Of a stretch of DNA of 64,000 nt, positions 52,601 through 64,000 are shown one piece after another; positions within the stretch are counted from its first letter, which is position 1, and each line of letters begins with the position of its first letter. The stretch lies in assembly GCA_005656395.1 (NCBI GenBank), contig SRSI01000028.1:310001-374000 (forward strand), read 5' to 3'. A model generated the notes under the pieces. It saw only the letters and a list, made by a program, of their open reading frames with translations, was not told the origin of the DNA and made no database searches. A program made the position numbers and the translations under genes. Source of the DNA: Strongyloides papillosus. Its lineage: Eukaryota > Nematoda > Chromadorea > Rhabditida > Strongyloididae.

Positions 52601-54168
52601 TTTTGAAAAATTTTTTAATAGTAGTTTCATTTTGTATGGTATTAAAAATTTATAATGGCACAAAAACTTTTTTATATAAATATATATATATATTTGTCAT
52701 ATTTTTTAAAAAAATTATAACTATTCACATGATTGTTTTGTTAGTTACACATAATAAATGCAATAGTTACCCATTTAATCTTAATAAAAATCAAAAATCC
52801 TTGAGATTATAAAAATACCAGAGCCAGCGGCTATTAAATGTTTGTATATCTCTCATTATCTAACATTGACTATAGTTGAATAATATTATACTAAGAAAAT
52901 TAACAATATTACCGCTAAAGTATGAATGTATAGTTATAATATTCTAAAAAGCGAGTTTCTACAGCACTTATCCATTGAAACATATGTAATCAAGATAGTC
53001 AAGTTACTGACCAAATGAGTCACTTGATAACCGGATTTTTCTGAAGATGATTCCATATGTAGATTATTATTGTAAATATACCATCATTTTGATATTGCTT
53101 TACACTTTTAATAGTTATTTATTAGCTTAGTTTGTTTAGCTTACTGATCCAAAACAAAATTTATCCTTTATGTAAAATAACTTTAAAGTGATCATTCATA
53201 TTTTTTTTAATTTAAAATATATCTCTTAAAATATATAGCTTGTAGAGCTATAATTATTTACATATCTTGCCTAAGGCAATTTTGATTTATCTAATCCAAA
53301 ATTAAAATGAACGCGTGAATGAATGTGTGACTACCTACTATCAGGCTAATAATAGTTATTTATTTTTAAAGCAAAAAGTAAATTTAACAAGGAAAAGAAT
53401 TTAATAAATTAAAAATTATTGTGATGATAAACAACTTTTTTTATGAGAATTTTTAGTACATATTAGATCATTTGCCTTTTTTTGTTTCTCTCCTTCTAGT
53501 TTCTTTTTATTGAATACACACCTTATACATTTAAAAAATTAACTAAGCATATGAAGATGTACCATGATGTTGTAATTCTTAATAATGATATTAATTAATT
53601 GCTTGATTATATTGTTTAATTATAAAAATGTCAAGCAAATGACATCTAATAGCAGTCATAAGAGATACATACATATAATTCTAAGCATATATCCTATCAA
53701 ATATATCTCTTTCTCTCTCTGAAATGATAGGTTTGTAGAACCAACATTTGTATACGGTATTAATATAAACTTTTAAAGCAAAAAAGAATACCTCTCTCCG
53801 TAATACAATTTTTATTCATATCAAATTATTATTTTCTTCCTTTTTTTAAATAAACTGATAACAACGAGATTAGTATTTTAATTTTATATATTTCTTTTAT
53901 AACAAACAACGTTATCTTGAGTTTTTTTAGATAAAAACTATTAAGCGACAGTAAGATTCTGAATAGCATATTCGTAATGTTTATTTATTTTAAACGTTTA
54001 TATTATTTATTTGTTACGATTTTTATTATTAAAATTAATTACTAAAATAATATGAATTTATAGGTATTAATGTTAGTATCTGATTACATTTAAAAAAAAT
54101 ATTTAACTAAGCAATATCTAGAGATTTTTTTTTAAAAAGTATATTTGAAAAAAAATTCTTATCATATT
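40632..54168. other. 13.5 kb gene-free region
   Basis: No gene is supported on either strand. Small frames at 43924-44172, 50313-50495, 51234-51467 and 52603-52812 are hydrophobic, lack splice or domain evidence, and some begin with non-ATG codons. Patches less AT-rich than the background occur near 45130-45660, 46590-46690, 47940-48190, 48500-48540, 52815-53110 and 53280-53350. They become more frequent towards the BED-finger gene and are candidates for its regulatory elements or 5' UTR exons. The presence of such a long gap next to a putative transcription-factor gene fits that idea, but it is inference. Confidence 0.45.
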
Positions 54169-56530
54169 ATGTTTAACGGAATTAATAATTCAATGTCTGC
54201 CAATCAACTATCTAGTTTACCATTTTCTTTTTTTAACCAATCTATTAATGGACAATCTAATAGGAGTAATCAGTTAAATTTTAATATTTCTAATGGAAAT
54301 CCACCACAAATTATGGATCTTAACAATCCCAATACCTCATTATCTACTGTCCAAATGACTCATCTTAATCTTTTAGGAAATCTTCAAAAATTTTACATGA
54401 ATCAATCCAATGAACATCAAAATTCTATTGTAGAAAATTTTAAAAAGTTAATTGGTGATAATAAATGGGATCCATCTCTTTTAAATGCAATACAATGTAA
54501 TAGCAATGTACAACCATTTAATCTTCTTGGGAATAATTCTAATTTAATTTTTAATAATTCATTATCCTCACCATTTCTTAACAATAACAATCCTTATGAC
54601 AATACGTCAAAGAATAAGGTTGAAACTAGTTCTTCTACACCAGTCTCCCATAGAAGAGGTCATCGGTCACGTGGTGGTACAACACAAAAAACTGCTAAAG
54701 TCTGGAGGTTTTTCGATGAATTAACATCATCCGAGGAACAAGCTGCAACGTGTAAAATTTGTTCAAAAACAATAAAAGCTACAAATAGCAGGTAGGGGAA
54801 AATTTTATTAAACAATTATAAATTAAAAAAAACTTTTTATCTTTAGTACAACAGGAATGATTCGGCATCTTAGAAGTTGTCATCATGATGAATACCAGTT
54901 ACTTCAAGAGGCTCGTTTAACAAGTATGCTAGAAAAAGTTGGTAAATTAGGTATGATTTAAATCTTTTTTATCCCATCATCTAATTATAATTACCTAAAT
55001 TTCAGATGATAAAAATGAAACAATAAAAAGTATGTTTGAAGATCCATCAACTGCAATAGTTGAATTACAAAAGCAACAACAAAATGATTTAAAAAAAAAT
55101 CTTATTGGTAATGATAGTCTTATAAAATTAATTGCAGCAAAGATAAGTGCTAAAAATGAACCAGATAGTAACAAGTTGATTAAAAAAGAAGATGACGATA
55201 AATTATCATCGATAACTGAAAATACGACGGATGATTTAGGTGGTAGTCCAGATAAATTGAAACCTGTTAATGAAATTGTGGATTATACAATTAATTCAGT
55301 TGATAATGTTGATATTCCTTTAAACCTCAATCTTTTTCCTGATTTATTAAAAAAAGATAATGATAGCAAGATTTGTTTAAATCAAAAAAGGCAAAGAGGT
55401 AGTAGTACGTTATATTCATCATCAACCTCCAATGATACAGATGAGGAGTTATTCCCAGAGAAAAGAAAATATAACAAACGTTGTCGCAAAGTTGGAATTT
55501 TTGATGAGTCAACAAAATCATGTTATATGAATGATGAGAATATAACTCATTCAATCCTTCTTTGGTGTTCAATGGATGATGTTGAGGTAGAAATGTTGTA
55601 TCGTAAAGGATTTACTAACTTTATTAAAAGTACTGTTCCAAACTATAGACTTCCTGAGTTGTCACAAATGAAATTACTTCTGAGAAAGATTAATGAAAAC
55701 AATTTATTTCAATCACAATTTCATAAAGTTAATAATTTGGTACAATTACCGTGTATTTTTAATAAAGATAATGATAATATAGAATCATCAGTTATGCATT
55801 CACCAACAGCAACAGTAACAAGCGTTGGTACAACCTCATCAACAATATCGAATAATGGTATACCATTAAATGAAAATTATGATATTCAATATACCAATCT
55901 TAGTGATGGTTCACCAGCTTTTAATAGTAATGATGAAGGTAGTGAAAAAATTCAATCACCTGAAACTGATCATGATAATTTAAATAATAGTGTTTTGATT
56001 AATTCTGTAAGAAATCAATATATATCAAACAATTTTTCACATTCAATTGATTTAATTAATGAAAGAGATCAAGAGAAGGATGGTACTGATTCTGAGTCTA
56101 TTTCAAGTGTTGATTCAGATATCTCTAATGATGATAAAATACATCAATTTTTGAAATCATTAGATGGGGAACAAAATAATACCTCTAATTTTAATTTACT
56201 TAAGAGTGTTTTGTTAATTACGGATTTCGTAAAAAATAATGAAGAGATTAGTTCATTAATTACAAACGATCAAACAAGTACCTCAATTAATGAAAGTATA
56301 AATTCAAAATATACAATGAATGAAATAGTAAAGTATCTTAATATTTTACATTCAATAACATTTATTGGTAAGAAAATTTGTGTAAAAATTTTATCTTAAT
56401 ATATAATTCTTTTTTAGTTACACATTGGGAAAAATTAAGTTTAATTTCTCAAACAAATAGCTTTCCTTTTGAATTTTCAAACTCAAATAAAGAAGCAATT
56501 CAACAAATATATGAACAAATAACAGAATAA
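54169..56530 (+). CDS. BED zinc-finger protein with hAT-transposase-like segment
   Basis: Four exons, join(54169..54791,54847..54950,55006..56367,56418..56530), 733 residues; introns of 50-55 bp, all phases consistent. Residues 1-160 are Asn/Ser/Gln-rich and probably disordered. A basic stretch (SHRRGHRSRGG) precedes the BED finger at about 178-225: VWRFF, Cys195, Cys198, His215, His220 (HLRSCH). BED fingers bind DNA and occur in chromatin and transcription factors and in hAT transposases. Residues about 426-475 (ILLWCSMDDVEVEMLYRKGF and the following FIKSTVPNYRLPE) resemble the segment after the finger in hAT proteins, where VE..GF and P.Y..P are conserved. No catalytic core or dimerisation domain follows, so the protein is best read as a host regulator derived from, or sharing ancestry with, hAT elements. 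The start is the first ATG in frame; 54145 would need TTG. Confidence 0.85.
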
Positions 56531-57236
56531 TTCTTGGACCATCGCTGTCAATTTATGATACTCACACTTTACTATTAATTCATCCTATTTTAATATCAAA
56601 CCAACAATTCAATGTTTATAGCTTTATGAAAAATGAAAATTTGAAGGCAAAATAAAAAAATAAACAAAACTTAAATTAGTTATAAAATTCTAAAAAAAAA
56701 TATACAATAAATTGATGATCAAGATACAATTAAAATATTTTTACGTTATTTTCATATCATTTTTATCCTATTAATATAGCAATTTGAAAGTTGCCTCTTG
56801 ACTCTTTCATAAAATATTTGTGTAATATAAAAATTCTTAATCATTTAATATTCTAATCCTTAATATAGTGTATTTAACTTTTTGCCTTTATAAAATATTG
56901 TTATACATATTGTATTCTCATTTTTGCATGTTAGATATGATGTTGACCTTAGTTTTTAGATTATTATATTGATATCCAATAAAATTAAATTGATAATTAT
57001 ATTTTAAATTATTTGTATAAGGTAAAAAAGAGACATATTTTGTATTCTATAATAAGATGCTTATTTTAAATAATTTATTAAATTAATTTCGAATTTTATT
57101 AACAAAGGTACAATTTTCGAAAATAGTTAAAAAAAAGAATTATAATACTTTGACAAACAGTTTTTTAAACTCGCTTTTCAAAATACTAATGAAATTACAT
57201 TTATTAAATGACATCAACATCTTTTTCTCACTTCCA
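56531..57236. other. Convergent 3' region
   Basis: 0.7 kb between the end of the BED-finger gene and the end of a minus-strand small gene. AT-rich with several AATAAA-like motifs, which fits two 3' UTRs. No coding sequence seen. Confidence 0.5.
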
Positions 57237-57548
57237 TTATTCATCAACGTATGTTACAGAAAAAAAATTTTCTGGTGATAGTGCAAAAACAAAATATATG
57301 GCTAAATACATCATAAGTAAAATTTGAATAAACATTCCCAAATATTGAACAAATTTTCTTTCATAAATACTGACATGAGTATTATATATAACTAAATACT
57401 TTGCTATATCCATTACCTAAATGATAATTAATATATTATTAATAATAAATTATTTATTACTATATTAAAAAAAACTTACTATATTATGCATTGTTTGCAT
57501 CCAAGCAAAAATAAATGCGAACATCAATAGAAAAATTATAAATCCCAT
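57237..57548 (-). CDS. Small two-span membrane protein, uncharacterised
   Basis: Two exons, complement(join(57237..57416,57480..57548)), 82 residues. The 63 bp intron begins GTAAGT and ends ATTTAG, phase 0. Residues 1-16 (MGFIIFLLMFAFIFAW) are hydrophobic and either anchor or signal; a second hydrophobic segment lies at about 49-69 (YLGMFIQILLMMYLAIYFVF). The loop between is polar (HVSIYERK). An acceptor-like TTTTGAATAG about 70 bases upstream could be a trans-splice site. An upstream exon cannot be joined in frame because of a TAA just before the start with no acceptor after it. No family was recognised. The consensus splice sites and the jump from noise to a clean frame are the main evidence. 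Confidence 0.55.
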
Positions 57549-58477
57549 AAGTTTCAATATAAATAGTAACAATGTTTGATAATATATAAATAGTTATATA
57601 ATGTATCTATTCAAAAGAATAAATGTGATTTATATATAAAAGTAATTCTCTTCTAATTTGATATAAAAAATTTTATTGATAAAAGAAATAATGAACTTTG
57701 ATATTAATGGCAAATAAAGTATTATAAGCAAGTCAAAATTACCAAAGTAAAGAGATGATAAAAGATTAAGAAACAAAAATGCTTTATCTTTAATGATCAA
57801 TAAAAAAGCAATTTGAACATAAGAGACTGTTACTAGATATTGATAAAAAACCATATAATATTATGCGTATATTCAAATGAAATTTTTTTATCTATAAAAA
57901 ATATGTAATAGAATATTTATGTAATTTAAAACTAATTTCTAAATATGGATGTTAGAAAATTATATATCTTATTTTTTTGTTACTGGGTGTAAAAAGGATA
58001 AACTAAGGAATACTCAGTATTACATTAACATTCTTCATTACAAATGCACTTTTCTTACAAATTTAATTTACCATCAAACGAGAAAAATAGATATAAATAA
58101 AATTAAAATTTTTAATGATAAAAGATAAAATGAATTATTAAAGTTTAATATATCCAGTATTTTGCTTGAATTAATGGAAAAATTATAAATAGATTAACAT
58201 TAAGTGATTTGGTAGAATTCTGATAAAAAAAGAAAATATTCATCTTTAAAAATATCTTTATTCACATGGAAATTTTGAATGGGTGATAATTTTGCATGAG
58301 TTACTTTGTATGGTTAATGTAACTTTATTCAAATTCTTTTAATCATTATATATGTATGTACAGATCATTAACAATTTTGTGGCTTAACACTATAATACTT
58401 TAAATTGTCAATTTTTGTTGTTTTTTTTAAATTCCTTGAAATTTGTAATTGAAGGTATAGTGAATATAATGCTATCA
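57549..58477. other. Spacer between two small minus-strand genes
   Basis: It contains a 74-codon hydrophobic minus-strand frame at 57630-57854 (start MVFYQYLVTVSYVQIAF). It has a true ATG and could be a fragment of a multi-span protein, but no splice sites link it to the neighbouring gene and no family signature was seen. Left unannotated as a gene. Confidence 0.4.
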
Positions 58478-58881
58478 TTAAAATAACCTAAAAATTGATT
58501 TATTAGTCATAGAGAAAATGTATATAAAAATGAAACATACAAAAATGATTCCACCTCCTATAATGTATATATGTGTTTGTAATCCAAAGCAACAATCAGT
58601 TCCATGTGGTCCACAACATACATACCAATGAATGGGACTAGCTTCAGGACATTGAACATGTCTTGAAAAAATTTTTAAAAAATACTTAATATTAAAACAT
58701 ACTTATTTATTGTAAAATTTCTACACCATTGGCCAAAATTTTTATCATCATATGTCAAAGGCCTAGGTGAATTTTTGTTATATGGTACCATATCATCCCA
58801 AACAGCTAGAATTTGAATATTTATTAAGATTATAATTATGGCAATCAAATAATATTTAGTACCAGTTAAAAAATTAAACAT
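58478..58881 (-). CDS. Small Cys-rich single-pass membrane protein, nematode type
   Basis: Two exons, complement(join(58478..58661,58703..58881)), 120 residues; the 41 bp intron runs GTATGT..TTCAAG in phase 2. A signal peptide (YYLIAIIIILINIQILA) is followed by a short ectodomain with seven Cys, including CPEASPIHWYVCCG and DCCFGLQ, then one membrane span (IYIIGGGIIFVCFIFIYIF) and a short basic tail. The HWYVCCG..CCF pattern is reminiscent of small uncharacterised nematode membrane proteins I have seen, but I cannot name a family. An alternative donor (GTATGT) inside the membrane segment could extend the protein if another exon existed downstream; none was found. Confidence 0.7.
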
Positions 58882-61198
58882 AACTGTCGGTATTTTAAAA
58901 TGGAACCTGTAATAACTTTGATATCAAATAAAAAAAAATCTTTTAAATATTATTAAAATGTAGTATAGTTATTTGCTTTTTACAGAGTATAGAATACAAA
59001 TAATATAAAATGTGGATCAAGTAGATTTGAATGTCTTCATTAATTATTTTCTTCAATTAAATAATTTCAAATATAACATGTATACTAGAATTTTATAATT
59101 TTATTAATTTAAATATATAAATAATAATTAATATTTTAATTATGTAATACGTTCTTCATCAATAAAAAAATAAATAAATAAATAAATTTTAGTTAAATAT
59201 TTATATAAAATAAAGTTACTTATGCTAAATATCAAATAAAAATATTTTTATTTGGTAAATAAAAATGAAAAGTGAAGGATTTACAATAAATACAAAGGAG
59301 AAGGATGAGTTTTATACAATAGATGAATCTTTTCATAAGATATTATTCGTAACTTTTTACACATGTATACATTTTACGATACAAACTATTGAGAATATTT
59401 TGTTATAGAAAATTTTAGGATAGGTATGGATAAAATTGTTGAGAGAGTGTGTTTAAGATATATAAAATGTATGTTTTAGTATTCAAATTTATTTAATAAG
59501 ATGTAGTAATATGGAAACATTAAAATTCTAAAATATAAAAAAAAATTTATTGTAATGAATAATATTAGAGAATACCTTTTTTGCTAGTAATTTTGGTGAT
59601 TAATTATAATAAAAAGTAATTAGTTAAGTAAATTGGTACAATAAAAACAATGCATAATTAAATTTTTGTTGAGTTAAAAAATTAAACCATGAAATAATAA
59701 AGTGATCAGTAAAGTATACCGTTTAGGTAACAAGAAGAATTGTATATTGATGTTTCGTAATTATTTATATTAAGTAAAAAGATCATAATCACCAAATGAA
59801 AACCTTGATTCAACTTATCAAACATGATTACAAATTATGTTGATAGCTATTTATCTTAGCATCAAACATGTGTTTACATTGTTATTGAATATACTTTCTA
59901 TGGTAGTGTTTAAATATTATTGTGAGTAGTATAAACACCTAAACTTTATAATAATATTTAAATAAGTAGTATTATGATACTGGATCCATAAGACAAACTG
60001 GTATATAATAATTAATTAAGATTATAATTTTTTTTCTCAATAACGGGTTAAAGGTAACCTCTAAATATTTTCAATAATGTGTTATATTATCTGTTTAAAT
60101 AATATAATTAATATTAATTAAAGAATTTAAAAGATTATAAGAAATATAGTTGATTTGTTTCTATAAATATTATTAAAAGCACAAATTTTATGGGAAAAAT
60201 TATTCTAAAAATAGTACTTATTTTCAATAATTAAAAAAATTGTTAATAAGAATTTATAGTGTATGATTAGAAATAAAATATATGATTATAATTTTAAATA
60301 AGGAAGTAGAAATAAAATATGAGTTCAAGTAATTAATATTTTATGTTAAGATTTTTTGAAGTATATATGTACCTGTTGTCGTCAATTAAAGAGATATTAT
60401 AATATATAGAATAAAATTTTATAACAAAAATTATAAAATACAAACTATGAAATAAAATATTGACCTAACTTATTAATATATTTCTTATTTAATACATTTA
60501 AATACATATATAAATAAGTTTGTAAATTATTTTATTTAATAAAACAATGTTATAGAATATAGTATTGTAGGATAATTAATCTTTTTTCTTTTAATCATGA
60601 ACCTTCTGTAAGAAGTTTAATAGGCTACTTATATAGATATAACGAAGAAATTAATAAACTTGGAATAAAAGTAAACGAATATTTTTAGTTTACCTTTGAA
60701 CATTTTATCTCCATCAGTTTGTATGCCTTCAATTTATATATACAGTTATTTATATATAATAATAAGATTTCCATCAATATACTTTATTGTATTTCTCAAT
60801 ACTATTAATGAAAAATATATTAAATATCAAATAAAAAGGCAAAGATAATGAATAAAACTGAAAGTTTGACCTACTATAGTGGGAAATCGAATGAATTTAC
60901 TTAAAAATTTTCTTTGATTAATTCTTATTTCAGACTTTATGTTTTTAGGCAATCCGAATATAAACTTTTTTGGAGCAGAATAATATATAAAAAGAAAATG
61001 GCAAAGAAATTATTTATTTTTAAAAATAAAATGACATTGGTAAAAAAATAATAAAGCTATATTTACATATGTTGTTATATTTTTGATTCTTCATAATCAA
61101 AAAAAAGATTATTTTAATGTATTAAAGATGTATTGTTAATGTAATACAATAAATCAGATCATATATAATATTTTTTCCTTTTCTTCAATTTTTTTTAT
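58882..61198. other. AT-rich intergenic region
   Basis: 2.3 kb with no supported gene. A 47-codon plus-strand frame from ATG 59265 (MKSEGFTINTKEKDEF) has mixed composition but no supporting signals. An (AAAT)n run is present near 59165. The right end should contain the 3' UTR of the GABA-B gene and the left end the promoter of the small Cys-rich gene. Confidence 0.45.
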
Positions 61199-64000
61199 TT
61201 ATAACATAGTAATATGTTGCGTAGGATCCAACCATGGCCATGAGTTATCACAATTGACCTTTTTCGTTGATGTATATATATTTGAAGATTTTTTTTGAGG
61301 ACTGAAAATAAAATTTGTTTAATTAAATTTTATTGTAATAACATTTAAAGTTAAATAAATTTATTTTAAAAAAAATTTCATACTAAAATTTCTTTATATT
61401 TTTTTTCTTTAAAGTAAATAAAAACCTTAATGATGTATTAAGTAAATATGATGCCCTTTTATAAAATTTTATTTTCATTAATGATAAATAAAGTCTACAA
61501 TTGATGTTATATGGATTGTTATTAAACTGATAAAAGAAGGAATAGGAGATTGTATTGACATTATCTAATAATAGTCCTTAACTTCATTCTTCTTTTAAAA
61601 TATACTTTTAAAACTTTTACCTTAGTTTTCCATGAAAATTTAAAAATATATGAAGAATTTTTTTTCTCAATTGATAGTAGTAAAAACTATAAGAAACTTT
61701 CGTTTGAATTACAAAATGAATATTTTAATATTGTGAATGTTGTCTTGTATATCTTGCACTAAAAACGTTTTTCAAAAAAAATGTTTTTCACATTTCTATA
61801 ATGTCAAGCACAAATTGCAAGCGTTTTAATAATAACTCTTTATATGGTAATATTTAGATATAATTTTGTTAATCTAATGCTATTTATTTAAATTTATATC
61901 TAATTATCTTAATTATTTCATATTCATCAACAACTTTACAGTAAAAAATAAGCCATTATATTATGTAGGATGTAATATATTTAAATATAACAAGAAAAAA
62001 AAAGAGTAATTTAAAGACTAATTTTTAAAAATATCGGATTTAGTCAATCTCAGTTTTAAAAACTTCTATAGTTTGATCAATAAAAGGGATAAATTAAATA
62101 ATAATCTAAAACCTCAAAGCTTAATATGGATGCTTTTATAAAATTAACTTTCCTTATGGAACAAAATATATCAGAAATCCTATATATTTTATGCTGATTA
62201 AAAGCAATTTATTATACTAGATAAAAGTTTAACAAACTAAAACAATGAATATATTTTGTTCCATAGTATTTATATTTATTTTTTATTTTTACTATAAATA
62301 AAAAAATGTTAAAATAATTGTAAAAAATAAATTTTTTACATCTAACATTTTTGCATCGATGATTTATTATTTTTTTTATTATACAAATTTTTATAAATTT
62401 AATAATAACATATTTAAGGCATTTAGCGTAAAATTATTACAAATATTATCCTATATATTTACATGTTAATTCAGTTATGGTATAACCTAATATAATGAAA
62501 AAAGACTTAAGTTACCTGATGTTTGCTTCATTTGCTGGGGAAAAGTCTTTGACAGTTATTCCATCTTTACTATTTGCCATTATTTTATTGCTACTCTCTA
62601 CTAAACTATTCTCTTCATCACTTAACAGTTTTGCTTTTACATTATCACCTTTATCTAACAAAATGCTTGCTTCTTTCCTTAATGATACATCGTATTCACA
62701 AGAATTGCTATTTTCTAATAGTTGTTTTGTTTCTTCTTCTTTATCATTGTATAAAAATCTTAATCCTTTATCATCGCATGATCCTAAGAAAATATTTTTT
62801 ATTACGTAAATAAAATATTAATTTTTTAATGTATTTTTTTATAGAAATAGAATAATGACTAATTCATTCAAATTTGTTCGAAATTTTTCCTATTCTATTA
62901 AATATTTCTATATCACATTTATTTTAATTCAACCTGTATATACATCAAAAATCCGAATCCCAAAACAAACTACAGAATGTTATGACGATACAAATAGAAC
63001 TCCTTTACATAGTAAAAGATGCGCGATAAATGAAGTAAGTTAAAAAACTATTCTAAATATTAAATTAATAAAATAATTTTTTAGGTATGTTATCATCAAT
63101 ATATTGCATTTAAAGGTGAAAAATCGAGATTAATTGAATTAGTAGATCGCTTTTGTACACCAGCATTTCATTGTAACAGTCGTGGATTCGATTCTAAATG
63201 TTTAAATGACAAACAATTAGATCCTGTTATACAAAAAACTTTTTATAAAGAGATGAATATTCGTTATCAAATTACAAAAAATGACATTGTATATTCAGAA
63301 TTTTGTTGCTGCAATACAACAAGATGTAATGGAATTGATGTTTTGAAGGCAAGATTAAAGTATAATACGACTTATACCTCACAATCTTATAATACAACAT
63401 TTAATTTTCAATATACTTTTCAAATATTAATTTTGTTCTTTTTTACTTATTTTATAATGTAACTAGCGCAATGTTATTACTTCCCTTCTTTTTTTAATCA
63501 TAAAATAATTTTTTATAATTTGATATTTTTTTTAAAAAAAAAGACGTTACCATGCAAACTGCAAAAATTTTGCTTTTTAAGCTCTTCAATTAATGACCAC
63601 AATTCTAATGATAGCTAAAAGAAAGAAAAATTAAATGTGTAAAGAGGAATAAAAAATTTACTTCTTTTAATTTATTTTTCAATTCAAAATTTTCCTTTTC
63701 AATTCTTTCTAATTTCTGTTTATTCGTTTCTGTAATTATGTCATTTCCTTTCAAAGAATTTTTAAATTGTTCTGATTTTTTAGTAACAACTGATTTCAAC
63801 ATTCCTTTTCGATATACTTTTGTATCCTGATCATCACTATGCCTTGCCAACTCAACAATTTTTGGGACAAACACAAAAAACAATGTCAAAGTTGTGCAAA
63901 ATATTATAAAAAAGCTTGATAAAGCGTATGCTTCATCAACTTTTTCTTTTAACAACACAGCTAATGACACTCCTAATACACTCATTACAACTATGTTATA
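61199..64000 (-). CDS. gbb-2: GABA-B receptor subunit, type 2-like, C-terminal part (continues beyond window)
   Basis: Exons on the minus strand: 64000(open)-63662, 63614-63551, 62783-62516 and 61301-61199, phases 0, 1 and 2, all with GT..AG sites. The visible part begins in transmembrane helix 6 (YNIVVMSVLGVSLAVLL), continues through helix 7 (FFIIFCTTLTLFFVFVPKIV), then a cytoplasmic tail with a coiled coil (QKLERIEKENFELKNKLKE, LSLELWSLIEELKKQ), an acidic stretch and the C-terminus ending NSWPWLDPTQHITML. The helix 7 FIIFC..TL..VFVPK pattern matches GABBR2 better than GABBR1, so type 2 (G-protein coupling subunit) is favoured, moderately. The coiled coil is where the two subunits pair. The ligand-binding domain lies outside the window. 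The 767 bp intron 62784-63550 contains a complete gene on the other strand. Confidence 0.85.
61302..62515 (-). other. gbb-2: Last intron of the GABA-B subunit gene
   Basis: A 1.2 kb AT-rich intron in phase 2 (donor GTAACT, acceptor TTTTCAG). No nested gene was recognised in it, in contrast with the preceding intron. Confidence 0.6.
62833..62844 (+). promoter_or_regulatory. Likely trans-splice acceptor of the nested Ly-6-like gene
   Basis: The T-rich tract ttttttttatag ends ten bases before ATG 62855 with no sensible donor upstream inside the host intron, so a spliced leader is the simplest explanation. Confidence 0.5.
62855..63462 (+). CDS. Ly-6/three-finger-type GPI-anchored surface protein, nested in a GABA-B intron
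   Basis: Two exons, join(62855..63034,63085..63462), 185 residues; a 50 bp intron (GTAAGT..TTTTTAG) in phase 0. A signal segment (YFYITFILIQPVYT) is followed by a Cys-rich domain with ECYD near the start, KRCAINEVCYH, FCTPAFHCNS and the Ly-6 hallmark CCCNTTRCNG near the end. The last 20 residues are hydrophobic (FQILILFFFTYFIM) with no cytoplasmic tail, as in GPI-anchored proteins. Ly-6 proteins of nematodes and vertebrates often bind ion channels or receptors at the neuronal surface. The whole gene sits between two exons of the GABA-B gene, on the opposite strand. The specific nematode orthologue was not identified. Confidence 0.85.

Noticed and set aside
57630..57854. Multi-span-like minus-strand frame that might be the 5' part of the 82-residue gene
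   Set aside because: A TAA lies just upstream of the smaller gene's ATG in the same frame with no acceptor in between, so the two cannot be joined.
59265..59408. 47-codon plus-strand frame (MKSEGFTINTKEKDEF)
   Set aside because: Composition is better than its surroundings, but it is isolated, lacks splice signals and matches no family I know.
62495..62809. 104-codon plus-strand frame with Ser/Leu-rich sequence
   Set aside because: It is the antisense of a GABA-B tail exon that has matching acceptor, donor and phases on the minus strand.

Overview
The window is a very AT-rich (about four fifths A+T by eye) eukaryotic sequence with short introns (mostly 44-60 bp, GT..AG, often ending TTTTAG or TTTCAG) mixed with a few long ones. 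The gene content is nematode: a moulting-cycle MLT-10-like protein, a LAR/PTP-3 receptor phosphatase, an NLP-3-type neuropeptide precursor and a GABA-B receptor. Base composition and intron style fit a clade IV parasite such as Strongyloides or a relative. That assignment is inference, and no tRNA, rRNA or spliced-leader gene was seen to support it.

Layout. 1-2241 is gene-free and repeat-like. 2242-4265 (-) is an MLT-10 family gene whose C-terminal part is 14 consecutive ten-residue LSP repeats. 4266-13159 is empty AT-rich sequence. 13160-32503 (+) is one large LAR-type receptor tyrosine phosphatase: three Ig domains, eight FN3 domains, one membrane span and two PTP domains. It has one clear and one possible microexon, and two internal first exons that each encode a new signal peptide, so it probably makes a long form and two shorter forms. 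33593-34548 (+) is a HAD-family hydrolase. 35148-35457 (-) is an 86-residue NLP-3-like neuropeptide precursor. About 35790-36598 (-) looks like a decayed gene. 38246-40631 (+) is a Ser/Thr kinase with a degenerate glycine loop. 40632-54168 is a 13.5 kb gene desert. 54169-56530 (+) is a BED zinc-finger protein with a hAT-transposase-like segment. 57237-57548 and 58478-58881 (-) are two small membrane proteins. 61199 to the right edge (-) is the 3' part of a GABA-B receptor subunit, most like type 2, and one of its introns holds a complete Ly-6/three-finger gene on the + strand (62855-63462).

Functional theme. Several genes act in the nervous system: LAR/PTP-3 in axon guidance and synapse organisation, NLP-3 as a neuropeptide, the GABA-B subunit as a slow inhibitory receptor, and a Ly-6 protein of a family that often modulates receptors. 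There is no operon-like spacing and no evidence that they form one pathway. No bacterial, viral or CRISPR-type system is present. The most unusual points are the multi-promoter architecture of the LAR gene, the loss of the catalytic Cys in its second phosphatase domain, the gene nested in the GABA-B intron, and the exact decapeptide array in the MLT-10-like protein.

All exon structures were built by hand from reading frame, splice-site and phase consistency. They have not been checked against transcripts or databases.
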